In this document: positions 7,548-13,784 of the stretch, in pieces
Position numbering within the stretch: the first letter of the stretch is position 1
How the letters are laid out: the number at the start of each line of letters is the position of its first letter
Virus record (IMG/VR): IMGVR_UViG_3300025407_000074
Coordinates: 1 to 32,987 of that record
Source: a virus
Reading direction: 5' to 3' (one strand)
DNA length: 32,987 bases
Translations under genes and position numbers: made by a program
Notes under the pieces: generated by a model
The model's input: the letters and a program-made list of their open reading frames with translations, nothing else
Told to the model about the DNA's origin: nothing
The model's database searches: none

Positions 7548-7886
7548 TTACATTTTGTCTTGAACGTGATCCATACGTTTGTGTTCGTATGCAACGTGTT
7601 CACGGCTACCGCCCTTCATTTCACCTAAACGACCATCGTTTTTGCCCATGTGACCGTCAACACGGTCGCCAATGCTGTCAGCCTTGCCCATAGCAACACC
7701 GCCAACCAGCTTGGCTTTGCGCTCACCAGTCATGTCAGAGGCAGTAGCGCCAGCGGGAATTTTCTCGCCAGAAGCGCCAGGCATGAACTTGGTGCTATTT
7801 GGGCCTTTTTCACTACCCATCTTTTCGCCTGTGCGATCAGAAGCGGTAACACCCTTGGGTGCTTTTTCTTTACCGTAGTATCCCAT
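7548..7886 (-). CDS. Low-complexity Gly/Lys/Met-rich protein with internal repeat
   Basis: The 112-aa protein is rich in Gly, Lys, Met and Asp. It carries two copies of a unit, TASDRTGEKMG at about residues 14-24 and TASDMTGERKA at about 49-59, each after a Gly-rich stretch. No signal peptide or membrane segment is visible, and it is probably largely disordered. AAAGGAAAT precedes the ATG at 7886. It is separated from both neighbours by short gaps, the downstream one holding a hairpin. I recognise no function. Confidence 0.75.
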   Translation of the reverse strand: MGYYGKEKAPKGVTASDRTGEKMGSEKGPNSTKFMPGASGEKIPAGATASDMTGERKAKLVGGVAMGKADSIGDRVDGHMGKNDGRLGEMKGGSREHVAYEHKRMDHVQDKM

Positions 7887-7922
7887 TTTAATTTCCTTTA
7901 GGTTAATGGTTCAAACATCATA

Positions 7923-8168
7923 TCAAAAAGGTACGTCTTCGTCAAACGATTTGCTTAACTGTTTAAAACCTTCTTGCGGCTTTGGGTCGTTTAAGTAAGC
8001 CCAACCAGACCAGCCGCCCTCTACTACTGGGATGCTGTCAATTTTAAGCATTGGGCCATTTTTGGTTTCAATCATAGAGCCAATGCGCTGATAGCGTGAC
8101 TTTTCTTGACCGTCTTTGTTGGTGTATTTGCCGCTAACAATGGTAATTTCTTTGATGGTTCTGCTCAT
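7923..8168 (-). CDS. Small protein with SSB-type acidic C-terminal tip
   Basis: The 81-aa protein has a compact N-terminal region (TIKEITIVSGKYTNKDGQEK, YQRIGSMIE) and ends SKSFDEDVPF. This closely resembles the conserved acidic tip of single-stranded DNA-binding proteins (DFDDDIPF in E. coli), which docks replication and repair partners. It lies two bases after the stop of the upstream YqaJ exonuclease, in an operon with an ERF annealing protein. A role in recombination or in recruiting host factors is therefore likely. It is much shorter than true SSB, so it may be a minimal OB-like protein or only an SSB-tip mimic. Confidence 0.8.
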   Translation of the reverse strand: MSRTIKEITIVSGKYTNKDGQEKSRYQRIGSMIETKNGPMLKIDSIPVVEGGWSGWAYLNDPKPQEGFKQLSKSFDEDVPF

Positions 8169-8169
8169 T

Positions 8170-8781
8170 TTATGCTTTCAAGTTAAGTAATTGCGCCACT
8201 TTGTGCGCCGTTTCGGTCAAAAATTCTATGACTTCGGCTTCCAAGAGCTGAATGTATTTATCGTCTCTAGGAATACGCTTAATAAATAGCTGTAAGTCTG
8301 GAGGGAGGCGTGGGTCGTAAGATACAAAGTCACACCAATCACGATTAGTGCAAGCCATCTGCCAGAAAATTTGATCTGCATACTTTTTAGGTACTGTTTG
8401 GCTGAGTAACGTATCAATGTGCGTGGCTGTGTTGGGACACTTTATTTCAATAAGTCCGTCAGCACCCACAAGTCCATCAGGAGAAGCGCCGCTATTGACA
8501 ATACTTGGGTGATCGATGAACCCAACTTCGTCAACCAAAACATCCATTTTTGCTTCATACGCTGCCCTTGCTAGTGGTTCTGTTTCTGTACCCCATTGCA
8601 TAGCTGCATTGCTAAATGACTCGGATGGCTTTCCAGTAAGCCGTTCGCAGACCAGTTGCGCCATGTAGTTATCACGACTTGCTGAGTAGCCTGATTTTGT
8701 CTTTGCAACCACATCGGCAACTCGGCTGGCGGTGACTTTTCCAATTCTTGCGCTAAACCATTCATCAGTTCTTTGCTCCAT
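8170..8781 (-). CDS. YqaJ-type (lambda-exonuclease-like) recombination nuclease
   Basis: This is a PD-(D/E)XK 5'-3' exonuclease that resects DNA ends for single-strand annealing. The N-terminus MEQRTDEWFSARIGKVTAS is the classic family start. Catalytic positions are visible: GTETEP (64-69, Glu68), ASPDG (Asp102), and IEIKCP (Glu112, Lys114). The true start is the ATG at 8781, because GGAGG lies seven bases upstream; an ATG at 8799 would place that site inside the gene. It overlaps the upstream 70-aa gene by 17 bp. The partner annealing protein (ERF) is two genes upstream. Confidence 0.95.
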   Translation of the reverse strand: MEQRTDEWFSARIGKVTASRVADVVAKTKSGYSASRDNYMAQLVCERLTGKPSESFSNAAMQWGTETEPLARAAYEAKMDVLVDEVGFIDHPSIVNSGASPDGLVGADGLIEIKCPNTATHIDTLLSQTVPKKYADQIFWQMACTNRDWCDFVSYDPRLPPDLQLFIKRIPRDDKYIQLLEAEVIEFLTETAHKVAQLLNLKA

Positions 8782-8977
8782 TTTCGGCCTCCAATTCATT
8801 GTTTAAGGCTTTTGCTTCGTCATAAGCAATTACTTCAACTTCAGCACCAAATACCAAATCATCAATATCTTGTAAATCCATTGTGAACGTGGTTTCGATA
8901 GCGTGAAGGTTATGTTTTGCCATTAAATATGCCCAAATTGCATCTTTGATTTCTTCTTTTTCTAAAGTAAGTCTCAT
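8765..8977 (-). CDS. Small acidic protein in recombination operon
   Basis: The 70-aa protein starts MRLTLEKEEIKDAIWAYLMA. It is acidic and mostly helical by composition, with EVEVIAYDEAKALNNELEAE near its end. It lies between ERF and the exonuclease, with an ATGA overlap at its start and a 17-bp overlap at its end. This implies co-translation. No family is recognised. A helper role in recombination is only a guess from position. Confidence 0.75.
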   Translation of the reverse strand: MRLTLEKEEIKDAIWAYLMAKHNLHAIETTFTMDLQDIDDLVFGAEVEVIAYDEAKALNNELEAENGAKN

Positions 8978-9522
8978 AGTGCCGCCTTTCGTGCGTTTTT
9001 AGCCGCAATAATTTTCTTTTGAGCTTCTGCGTCTGACTGCGTATCTTTAAAAGCCTCGGTATAAACAGCTTTTAAAGCATCGGCATTAGGGGCTGCGCTG
9101 ATTTCTGCCAGCCAATCAGCTAGGCGGCCAGCATCATAAGCAGGGGCTTTGCGACTAGCTGCATTACCGTCATCGTCCTCTGGGGCAATGCCGCAAGCTG
9201 CCATAAGTGAATAGCGCCTTGCGTAAGTAAGAGCAGAACCATATCCTTGTGGGTCTTGTTTGCTAGCTGGAACGTGTAGTTTGCCGCACTCTAGGATTTC
9301 GCCAGATTCATGAATAAACATCGTTTCTACTGTTACGCCAGTAATGTCTTCGTAATTTCGTTGAATTAAAGCAATACCGTTATCGTTAAGCGCATCAATA
9401 ACAGCTTCCACACAAGCTGATAAATCAGCGTAGCGACTGCGAAAGTGCGGGTTAGTAGATGTTTTTAGGGCTGGTCCAAATGCTTTTTGCGCTTTTACCA
9501 AAGCTGTTGCTATGTTTTTCAT
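8974..9522 (-). CDS. erf: ERF-family single-strand annealing protein
   Basis: ERF proteins (named after P22 Erf) anneal complementary single strands and circularise or recombine phage DNA. The 182-aa protein shows FRSRYADLSACVEAV at 27-41, the family motif QGYGSALTYARRYSL at 92-106, and the following APEDDDGN at 113-120. The C-terminal third is Ala-rich and variable, as usual. It pairs functionally with the YqaJ nuclease downstream. Its start overlaps the previous gene by ATGA. Confidence 0.94.
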   Translation of the reverse strand: MKNIATALVKAQKAFGPALKTSTNPHFRSRYADLSACVEAVIDALNDNGIALIQRNYEDITGVTVETMFIHESGEILECGKLHVPASKQDPQGYGSALTYARRYSLMAACGIAPEDDDGNAASRKAPAYDAGRLADWLAEISAAPNADALKAVYTEAFKDTQSDAEAQKKIIAAKNARKAAL

Positions 9523-9710
9523 GCCGCCTCCAATGTTAATTGCAAAGCATCAATCAAAATTTGTGTTTCTTCACGATTCATTGCTGCACCAATGTGGCCA
9601 CCTGTGTAAAAAATAGACAAATAAGAACCATCATCAAACTTGTCAATCATTAATTTGTTGCCGTTATCTAATTTAATAGAAACAATGGTTTCATCTAAAG
9701 TGATTTTCAT
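9519..9710 (-). CDS. Small hypothetical protein (63 aa)
   Basis: It starts MKITLDETIVSIKLDNGNKL and looks like a small beta-rich fold followed by a helix (NREETQILIDALQLTLEA). It is joined by ATGA overlaps to the gene before it and to ERF after it, so it is part of the same translational chain. No family is recognised. Confidence 0.75.
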   Translation of the reverse strand: MKITLDETIVSIKLDNGNKLMIDKFDDGSYLSIFYTGGHIGAAMNREETQILIDALQLTLEAA

Positions 9711-9979
9711 TCGTCTACTCCTTCGTCATCTTGGTCAACAATCATGTTGTTGGCAATTTCATACCAATCAACATCACTTAAAAAAGCAAAAGCGTAATCA
9801 CGAACTAAACCTTCTGATGAAGTGTCGTGGATAAGCTGCTCTGCGTAATCTTTTAATTGTTTTGCTAACTCACTTGGGTAAGCTACCGTTTGACCTGTAA
9901 TTTCTTGGGCTGTAACGCCATCGAACATTTCCAGATTGACACGCCATGTGGCGTAATTTGACCAACCGTTGTATGACAT
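9707..9979 (-). CDS. Conserved small phage protein with NYATWRVNLE motif
   Basis: The 90-aa protein starts MSYNGWSNYATWRVNLEMFD. This Asn-Tyr-x-Thr-Trp start is shared by many phage and some archaeal proteins of unknown function (I believe DUF7249; the name is from memory). The middle is helical and the end very acidic (DQDDEGVDE). It is the first gene after the promoter at about 10,030, so it heads the recombination transcript. AGGAGAAACT precedes the ATG, a strong ribosome site. Confidence 0.8.
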   Translation of the reverse strand: MSYNGWSNYATWRVNLEMFDGVTAQEITGQTVAYPSELAKQLKDYAEQLIHDTSSEGLVRDYAFAFLSDVDWYEIANNMIVDQDDEGVDE

Positions 9980-9990
9980 AGTTTCTCCTA

Positions 9991-10013
9991 AAAAGACCCC
10001 AAGAAATTTGGGG
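9991..10013 (-). terminator. Short hairpin plus T-run at the 5' end of a transcript
   Basis: On the minus strand CCCCAA, a five-base loop and TTGGGG are followed by TCTTTTT, the form of an intrinsic terminator. It lies just downstream of the -10 box at 10023-10028, at or within a few bases of the expected transcription start. It may end the upstream replication transcript while the overlapping promoter restarts the next one. It may also cap and stabilise the new mRNA. Confidence 0.55.
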
Positions 10014-10022
10014 CATGGGAGA

Positions 10023-10066
10023 ATTATAGTTTAGATTTCTATACAAAAACACACTTTTGCAAAAAA
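10023..10066 (-). promoter_or_regulatory. Promoter for the DUF7249-ERF-exonuclease operon
   Basis: A perfect -10 box TATAAT is at 10028-10023 on the minus strand. About 18 bases upstream begins the element TTTTTTGCAAAAGTGTGTTT (10066-10047), which differs at one base from an element placed the same way before the rightward promoter at about 12,560. The DNA further upstream is an A/T tract, as in UP elements. The -35 hexamer itself is poor, so the shared element may bind an activator. Confidence 0.6.
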
Positions 10067-10078
10067 TTTTTATTTTTT

Positions 10079-10414
10079 TTATGTTGTAGCTCTGTCAATA
10101 AACCTGTTGTTTGCGTTTTCGCTTCTCCAGATGTCTACTCTTAGCTGTGCAGCCGTTAGTTGCCATTTCAAAGTTTCTTCTTCTTCTATGGCAGCAGCTA
10201 GACCTTGCAGTAATTGTTGGTATTCCAAATCGGCATAAGCGTCTCGCTCTTGAGCAGCGGTGGTGTTTACGCCTTTTAGTAACGCTTGCTGCATCAACAA
10301 CGCTTTTTTGCTTTTGCGAAATTCCTCAATGTATACACGGCTAGACTTTGCTTTTGCATACTTTGGTGCGTTTTTGAGGATGAAATCTACCGCTGCGTGT
10401 GGTGCATCATTCAT
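10079..10414 (-). CDS. Conserved helical phage protein next to RusA
   Basis: The 111-aa protein contains KSSRVYIEEFRKSKKALLMQ at about 23-42 and a Trp/Arg-rich end (LKWQLTAAQLRVDIWRSENA). It is almost entirely helical by composition. Proteins of this pattern are common next to replication and resolvase genes in phages of Burkholderiales, but the function is unknown to me. Its start overlaps the RusA stop by ATGA. It is the last gene before a 99-base gap with a promoter and hairpin. Confidence 0.8.
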   Translation of the reverse strand: MNDAPHAAVDFILKNAPKYAKAKSSRVYIEEFRKSKKALLMQQALLKGVNTTAAQERDAYADLEYQQLLQGLAAAIEEEETLKWQLTAAQLRVDIWRSENANNRFIDRATT

Positions 10415-10839
10415 TGCAGTTCCTCTTTAACCAAAACCTCTACCGCCGAATCTCGACCATAAACCTGTGTAGCGTGCAAAATAACAACTTGCTTATCATC
10501 TAAATAAACAATGTCGTTCATCGCATCTAAAAAACATTTGATGACGTTGTCTAAGTCTGGTTTTTTAGTTGGCAGCTCTAAACCTGCTAAACACGCTTCA
10601 AATCGTTTTTTGCTATATGAAGCTGGTATCCCTTTAGTAACGTAAATAAATACGCTTACAGGCGTTTTTAAAGGTTCTGAAGCGCCCATTGCCAACATAG
10701 CAGAGGCTTTTATCATGTTTTCATACGAAACTGTCGTTTGCGGTGTATAGGTGCGAACAAAGTTACCTTGTCTGCGAAACTTTGGCCTACCTTTGCCTTG
10801 CGGGTGACCTTCTACCCGATAAGTGACTATAAATGTCAT
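10411..10839 (-). CDS. rusA: RusA-like Holliday-junction resolvase
   Basis: RusA dimers cut four-way junctions, resolving recombination intermediates before packaging. The 142-aa protein carries GKGRPKFRR near the N-terminus and the family motif KKPDLDNVIKCFLDAMND at about 92-109, then VYLDDKQV. These give the conserved acidic residues D95, D97 and D114/D115. The length is normal for RusA (about 120-140 aa). ATGA overlaps join it to both neighbours. Confidence 0.94.
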   Translation of the reverse strand: MTFIVTYRVEGHPQGKGRPKFRRQGNFVRTYTPQTTVSYENMIKASAMLAMGASEPLKTPVSVFIYVTKGIPASYSKKRFEACLAGLELPTKKPDLDNVIKCFLDAMNDIVYLDDKQVVILHATQVYGRDSAVEVLVKEELQ

Positions 10840-11048
10840 GCTTTGCTCCTAATTTTGTTCATGCGCTGACGTAAGTTGTCAGCTTCTTTTTTGCCACGCT
10901 TTTTTTCTATTGTTGCGATTGTGTCAAACCACCAAGCATTGGCTTCGCCATGGCCTAGCTCTAAAACTTTCTTGCGATAACGCTCTAGCCATTCTCGTGC
11001 TTCGCTTTCACGCATAAATTCAAGGATGGTGTTAGTTTCCGACTGCAT
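10836..11048 (-). CDS. Small basic helical protein
   Basis: The 70-aa protein contains ESEAREWLERYRKKVLELG and WWFDTIATIEKKRGKKEA, a pattern I associate with small conserved proteins in phage replication operons. It is rich in Arg, Lys and Glu and ends with a basic helix. Its start overlaps the 44-aa gene upstream by 17 bp, and its stop overlaps rusA by ATGA. No function is assigned. Confidence 0.75.
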   Translation of the reverse strand: MQSETNTILEFMRESEAREWLERYRKKVLELGHGEANAWWFDTIATIEKKRGKKEADNLRQRMNKIRSKA

Positions 11049-11166
11049 CGCCTAACACCCATAAAGCCCACGTTATCGTTGTCCAGGGGACTGTGTTATC
11101 ACCCATTCGGACCAAATCCAAAATTCTTGCCGCTTCCAGCTCTTCATGGTTGTAGTTTTCACGCAT
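11032..11166 (-). CDS. Micro-gene of 44 aa in the replication operon
   Basis: The frame starts MRENYNHEELEAARILDLVR and ends ALWVLGDAVGN. GAGG lies six bases before the ATG, and the gene overlaps both neighbours (8 bp at its start, 17 bp at its end). This fills what would otherwise be a 110-base gap. Short proteins with the pattern ENYxxEEIEAARxLxL and LGDxVG are common in related phages, so I think it is real. Function is unknown. Confidence 0.7.
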   Translation of the reverse strand: MRENYNHEELEAARILDLVRMGDNTVPWTTITWALWVLGDAVGN

Positions 11167-11467
11167 GATGTCCTCGCATTAAGTTGCGCAAGTTAGTCAA
11201 AATTTGCCGCTTCTCAGCATCACTTACTTTTCTTGCTGGCTGTTTGTTTTCCATAAACTTTGCTTGATAGTTGTTACGCTCACCACGTTTACGGTATTCG
11301 TTCCACTCAATGCCTGTAATCCTGTCCCAGTCTTTTATGCTTGCCCATGCGTGAGCAGAGCAAAGTCTTTGGCCTTTATCAACGGTCCAACGATTAGGGC
11401 ATCCAGATGCTTGGCACATATGGCTGTTGTCTTCGTCTGCAATTTGTGATTTCTTTAAGTCGTACAT
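11159..11467 (-). CDS. Small zinc-finger-like protein
   Basis: The 102-aa protein has a likely metal site formed by C18, C23, C36 and H39 (CQASGCPNRW, RLCSAHAW). A basic C-terminal part follows (KQPARKVSDAEKRQILTNL). AAGGAATAACT precedes the ATG. It lies directly after the DUF1376 replication gene. A role in replication, perhaps DNA binding or helicase loading, is inferred from position. The zinc site is inferred from residues. Confidence 0.8.
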   Translation of the reverse strand: MYDLKKSQIADEDNSHMCQASGCPNRWTVDKGQRLCSAHAWASIKDWDRITGIEWNEYRKRGERNNYQAKFMENKQPARKVSDAEKRQILTNLRNLMRGHHA

Positions 11468-11469
11468 AG

Positions 11470-12219
11470 TTATTCCTTGTGATAAGCACCTTCAACGATG
11501 CGGGCAAATTTTGTGGGGGTAAAAATAAAGTCAATATCTGCTTTCCAATCTTTAACTTTGCCAGTTAAAAACTTAGAACCACGAATATGGTCAAAGAAAT
11601 CACCAAACCATTGCAGCCCTTGGTCTTTACTAAACTTTTGTTCAGATACGACTTCACGCCATCGAGCGGCGATAGTTCGTTTGCGAGAATCGTTTAGCAC
11701 TTCGCATCTAGGCAACTGCGGTAGCTTGGTATTAAATAGTTCAACAATCTCAGAAATTGGCGCTGCTGGCGTTCTTTCGACTTTAGGCGAGGGAACAAGA
11801 ACCGTAGGTTCTATAAATAATGGTTCTTGGTTAGTGGTTAGTGGTTCTTGGTTAGGTGACGGTTGCTCTACGACTTGTTCACGCTTCGTGCTTTTTTCTT
11901 TACGCTTCGTTTCACGTTCTATGGCAATTCGTTTATTTGTATCGGCATTTTTATGATACTGAAGCAACTCTTCCAAAATACGGTCTTGGACGTATTGACC
12001 ATCTTTGTCGAATGTAAAAAACCTATTTAGAACAAACTTTACCGCTTCAACTTCAACTTCTGTTGAAGCCCAAGTCCATTCGATTGCTTGTTCTAACGTA
12101 GGGAATACTTCACGGTCATAGCACGAATCAATAAGAAGCGTATACGCTCCGTGTTGAAGCATAGTAAGACGACCCGCCTTCTTGGCATAATCGCCAAGAT
12201 TTCTCTTGTAATAGTGCAT
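11470..12219 (-). CDS. DUF1376 (YdaU-like) replication initiation protein
   Basis: Residues 1-90 match DUF1376: MHYYKRNLGDYAKKAGRLTM, AYTLLIDSCYDRE, FFTFDKDGQYVQDRILEEL. This is a winged-helix-like domain found in phage replication proteins. A charged, Pro-rich linker with a short internal repeat spans about 100-150. The C-terminal region (NDSRKRTIAARWREVV, WFGDFFDHIRGSKFLTG) resembles the tail of phage O-like or DnaT-like proteins that load host helicase. GGAG lies nine bases before the ATG. It is the first replication gene after the Cro-like regulator. Confidence 0.88.
   Translation of the reverse strand: MHYYKRNLGDYAKKAGRLTMLQHGAYTLLIDSCYDREVFPTLEQAIEWTWASTEVEVEAVKFVLNRFFTFDKDGQYVQDRILEELLQYHKNADTNKRIAIERETKRKEKSTKREQVVEQPSPNQEPLTTNQEPLFIEPTVLVPSPKVERTPAAPISEIVELFNTKLPQLPRCEVLNDSRKRTIAARWREVVSEQKFSKDQGLQWFGDFFDHIRGSKFLTGKVKDWKADIDFIFTPTKFARIVEGAYHKE
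11821..11855 (-). repeat. 14-bp direct repeat in the replication-protein linker
   Basis: TGGTTCTTGGTTAG occurs at 11821-11834 and again at 11842-11855, separated by seven bases that repeat its end. It encodes the duplicated NQEPL in the flexible linker of the DUF1376 protein. A slippage-prone repeat of this kind can change linker length in frame. Confidence 0.85.
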
Positions 12220-12318
12220 TTAAGCATCTCCGCAAACTCCCAAAAAATGAAACTGCGGCAGGCGGGGAGTACGCTTTTCGGTCTGCTCATGACTTCAGAC
12301 CTAGCCGGTTTCAAAAAA

Positions 12319-12474
12319 TTATATAGCGAACCAATCAGGTCTCAACTCTTTAAGTTGGTAAATTCTTAATTTAGGAAGAACCACCCAATGGCTAACAGCG
12401 CCACGGGTAACGCCTAGCAACTTGGCTAACTTAGCTGCGTTGCCAGCTTTTTTTACTGCTTCTTCTTTGGTCAT
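12319..12474 (-). CDS. Cro-like helix-turn-helix regulator
   Basis: The 51-aa protein starts MTKEEAVKKAGNAAKLAKLL and has a helix-turn-helix at about 12-32 (AAKLAKLLGVTRGAVSHWV), then LPKLRIYQLKELRPDWF. This is the layout of the P22_Cro family. The ATG at 12474 lies only a few bases from the expected start of transcription from the TATACA box at 12488-12483, so the mRNA is probably nearly leaderless. A longer TTG frame to 12501 would run through the operator and is rejected. It is expected to bind the two operator-like sites upstream and regulate both promoters. No CI partner is visible. Confidence 0.85.
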   Translation of the reverse strand: MTKEEAVKKAGNAAKLAKLLGVTRGAVSHWVVLPKLRIYQLKELRPDWFAI

Positions 12475-12480
12475 CCTTCT

Positions 12481-12497
12481 ATTGTATACCAAAATAA
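12481..12497. promoter_or_regulatory. Operator-like site, left arm
   Basis: ATTGTATACCAAAATAA is the exact reverse complement of 12554-12570. It contains the -10 box (TATACA read on the minus strand) of the promoter for the Cro-like gene, so a protein bound here would block that promoter. Confidence 0.65.
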
Positions 12498-12510
12498 CCA
12501 AGAAAAAATT
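12483..12510 (-). promoter_or_regulatory. Leftward promoter of the Cro-like gene
   Basis: A TATACA -10 box is read at 12488-12483, about nine bases before the ATG at 12474. The -35 region is AT-rich with no good match. The start point would lie at about 12,476, giving a nearly leaderless message similar in principle to lambda cI from PRM. Confidence 0.5.
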
Positions 12511-12525
12511 AAAAATATTTTTATT

Positions 12526-12568
12526 TTTTTTGCGAAAGTGTGTTTACTTGTGTTTATTTTGGTATACA
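12526..12568 (+). promoter_or_regulatory. Rightward promoter with shared upstream element
   Basis: A TATACA -10 box at 12563-12568 lies 17 bases after the element TTTTTTGCGAAAGTGTGTTT (12526-12545), which is nearly identical to the one at 10047-10066 on the other strand. Two GTGTTTA copies ten bases apart (12540 and 12550) sit on one helix face in the -35 zone. It drives the operon that begins at 12618, whose leader would be about 43 bases. Confidence 0.6.
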
Positions 12569-12570
12569 AT
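12554..12570. promoter_or_regulatory. Operator-like site, right arm
   Basis: TTATTTTGGTATACAAT is the perfect 17-bp inverted partner of 12481-12497 and covers the -10 box of the rightward promoter. The right end extends to GGTATACAATACC, itself a 5-3-5 palindrome, which suits a dimeric repressor. Confidence 0.65.
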
Positions 12571-12617
12571 ACCACCATGCCCTAGCAATACCGCACAGGG
12601 TCTTTTAGGAGAAGCAA

Positions 12618-12851
12618 ATGTTAGTACCACAAGATATTCCCAACATCGACAACTTACAAATGGAGCATGACCAGCTATGCCAATTACTTTACTCACACGG
12701 GTACGCCGACAATTTGATCGACCTTATATCGACCGTCATATTGTCAGACACAACATTCGGTCTTGGGTCGCTTCTGTTCGACACCTTGGTGACAAATGGC
12801 TCCTCGCAACCCCAGTTCAACGAAAGGAACAGCAATGAACTCCCATTTTGA
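12618..12851 (+). CDS. First gene of the rightward operon, unknown function
   Basis: The 77-aa protein starts MLVPQDIPNIDNLQMEHDQL and is acidic. Its middle is hydrophobic (NLIDLISTVILSDTTFGLGS) but not a clear membrane helix. TAGGAGAAGCAA before the ATG is a strong ribosome site, and it is the first gene after the rightward promoter. The gene overlaps the start of the next micro-gene by 17 bp. No family is recognised. An early host-directed role is a guess from position. Confidence 0.7.
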   Translation: MLVPQDIPNIDNLQMEHDQLCQLLYSHGYADNLIDLISTVILSDTTFGLGSLLFDTLVTNGSSQPQFNERNSNELPF

Positions 12852-12927
12852 AACATTCTTGGATTACGCATTGGCTGTTGTTATTGCTTGTCTGTTGGCT
12901 TGGTTTTTGGCGGTGGCTTTAGTATGA
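12835..12927 (+). CDS. Micro membrane protein (30 aa)
   Basis: The frame reads MNSHFETFLDYALAVVIACL and continues LAWFLAVALV to a TGA. Residues 11-30 form one hydrophobic helix, so it should sit in the inner membrane. AAAGGAACAGCA precedes the ATG, and the stop overlaps the next ATG as ATGA, so translation would be coupled. Spacing, ribosome site and overlap all argue for a real gene. Confidence 0.65.
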   Translation: MNSHFETFLDYALAVVIACLLAWFLAVALV

Positions 12928-13151
12928 CTGACGAACAAATTGCAAAACTATATGACCAAGCCTTGGTTATTGAAAGCAATGGTGACTATGTTGCTGGCGA
13001 ATTAGACCCCGTAAAGTTTGCCAAACTAATAGCACAGCATGAACGAAAGGTGTGCGCTCAGTTAGCGGTGGATGCAATAGCGTTTAATGGCGGAACAGTA
13101 CAAATGGAATCCCATGTTCGACAAGCAATTGAAGCCAGAGGTGAAGAATGA
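12924..13151 (+). CDS. Small hypothetical protein (75 aa)
   Basis: It starts MTDEQIAKLYDQALVIESNG and contains KFAKLIAQHERKVCAQLAVD and VRQAIEARGEE. Short proteins with this 'KFAxLIAxHER' helix are frequent in phages of freshwater and Burkholderiales hosts and have no known function. I start it at the ATGA overlap at 12924. An upstream in-frame start at 12888 would lie inside the micro membrane gene and lacks a ribosome site. Confidence 0.75.
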   Translation: MTDEQIAKLYDQALVIESNGDYVAGELDPVKFAKLIAQHERKVCAQLAVDAIAFNGGTVQMESHVRQAIEARGEE

Positions 13152-13309
13152 CTGAAGAACAAATACTCGCTGAGATGGAAAAGATTAGAGAGGCACAGGC
13201 ACATTGGCAGAGCGCACAGGATGGCTCTTATGAGATGGCCCTGCACTACGCAGGCTACACACGCCTGAGAAATGAACTTAAAGCATTAAGAGAGGCTAAG
13301 CATGACTAA
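13148..13309 (+). CDS. Small helical protein (53 aa)
   Basis: The frame starts MTEEQILAEMEKIREAQAHW and ends LRNELKALREAKHD. It is probably a helical hairpin or coiled coil. It begins in an ATGA overlap with the previous gene and overlaps the next gene by 8 bp, filling the gap exactly. No family is recognised. Confidence 0.7.
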   Translation: MTEEQILAEMEKIREAQAHWQSAQDGSYEMALHYAGYTRLRNELKALREAKHD

Positions 13310-13784
13310 AGACGAAACTTTACGCATGGCGCTTGAGGCGCTGGATGCGTTGTGCATCAATGATTACAGCGGGTATGAACTTGGAAAACGAGATGCACAC
13401 CTTGTTGACAACGCCCTTACCGCCATCAAAAAAGCATTGGCACAATCAGAGCCTGAGCCTGTGGCATTCAAAATCTACAAGCCGACACCTCCACGAGGAG
13501 CCATTCCAAATGTCCGAGATGCGGAACTGCCTTGGGTGTATGACCAAGACCCATCGTCGGGCAATGTTGCATCCATGTGGGTAACGCCTGTCAAAGCCAC
13601 CCCATCACAGCATGAATGGGTAGGGCTGACGGATGAGGAAGCTCGTGTCAAGTTTGAAAGCTGGCACAAAGCTGAATATGTGCAGCCGCTTGAGCGCTAC
13701 GGACATACCTACAAAAATATGCACGTTCGTAACCGATGGCAGGGGTGGTTAGCCGCCAACGGCATAAAGGAGAAGAACACATAA
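13302..13784 (+). CDS. Conserved phage protein with LRMALEALDAL start
   Basis: The 160-aa protein starts MTKDETLRMALEALDALCIN and has NALTAIKKALAQSEPEPVAF at about 37-56. This pattern is very common in phages and prophages of Betaproteobacteria and has no known function. The rest is polar, with a C-terminal part (EARVKFESWHKAEY, RNRWQGWLAANGI) that looks folded and Trp-rich, similar to a common phage domain. It overlaps the gene before it by 8 bp. Confidence 0.8.
   Translation: MTKDETLRMALEALDALCINDYSGYELGKRDAHLVDNALTAIKKALAQSEPEPVAFKIYKPTPPRGAIPNVRDAELPWVYDQDPSSGNVASMWVTPVKATPSQHEWVGLTDEEARVKFESWHKAEYVQPLERYGHTYKNMHVRNRWQGWLAANGIKEKNT

Noticed and set aside
12280-12301. Hairpin GGTCTG/CAGACC between the Cro-like gene and DUF1376
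   Set aside because: The stem is only six bases with no T-run on either side; not enough for a terminator. I see nothing else in the 99-base gap beyond a ribosome site.
12093-12314. Minus-strand frame starting upstream of the DUF1376 gene
   Set aside because: It runs through the DUF1376 gene in another frame, and the protein has no family-like features.
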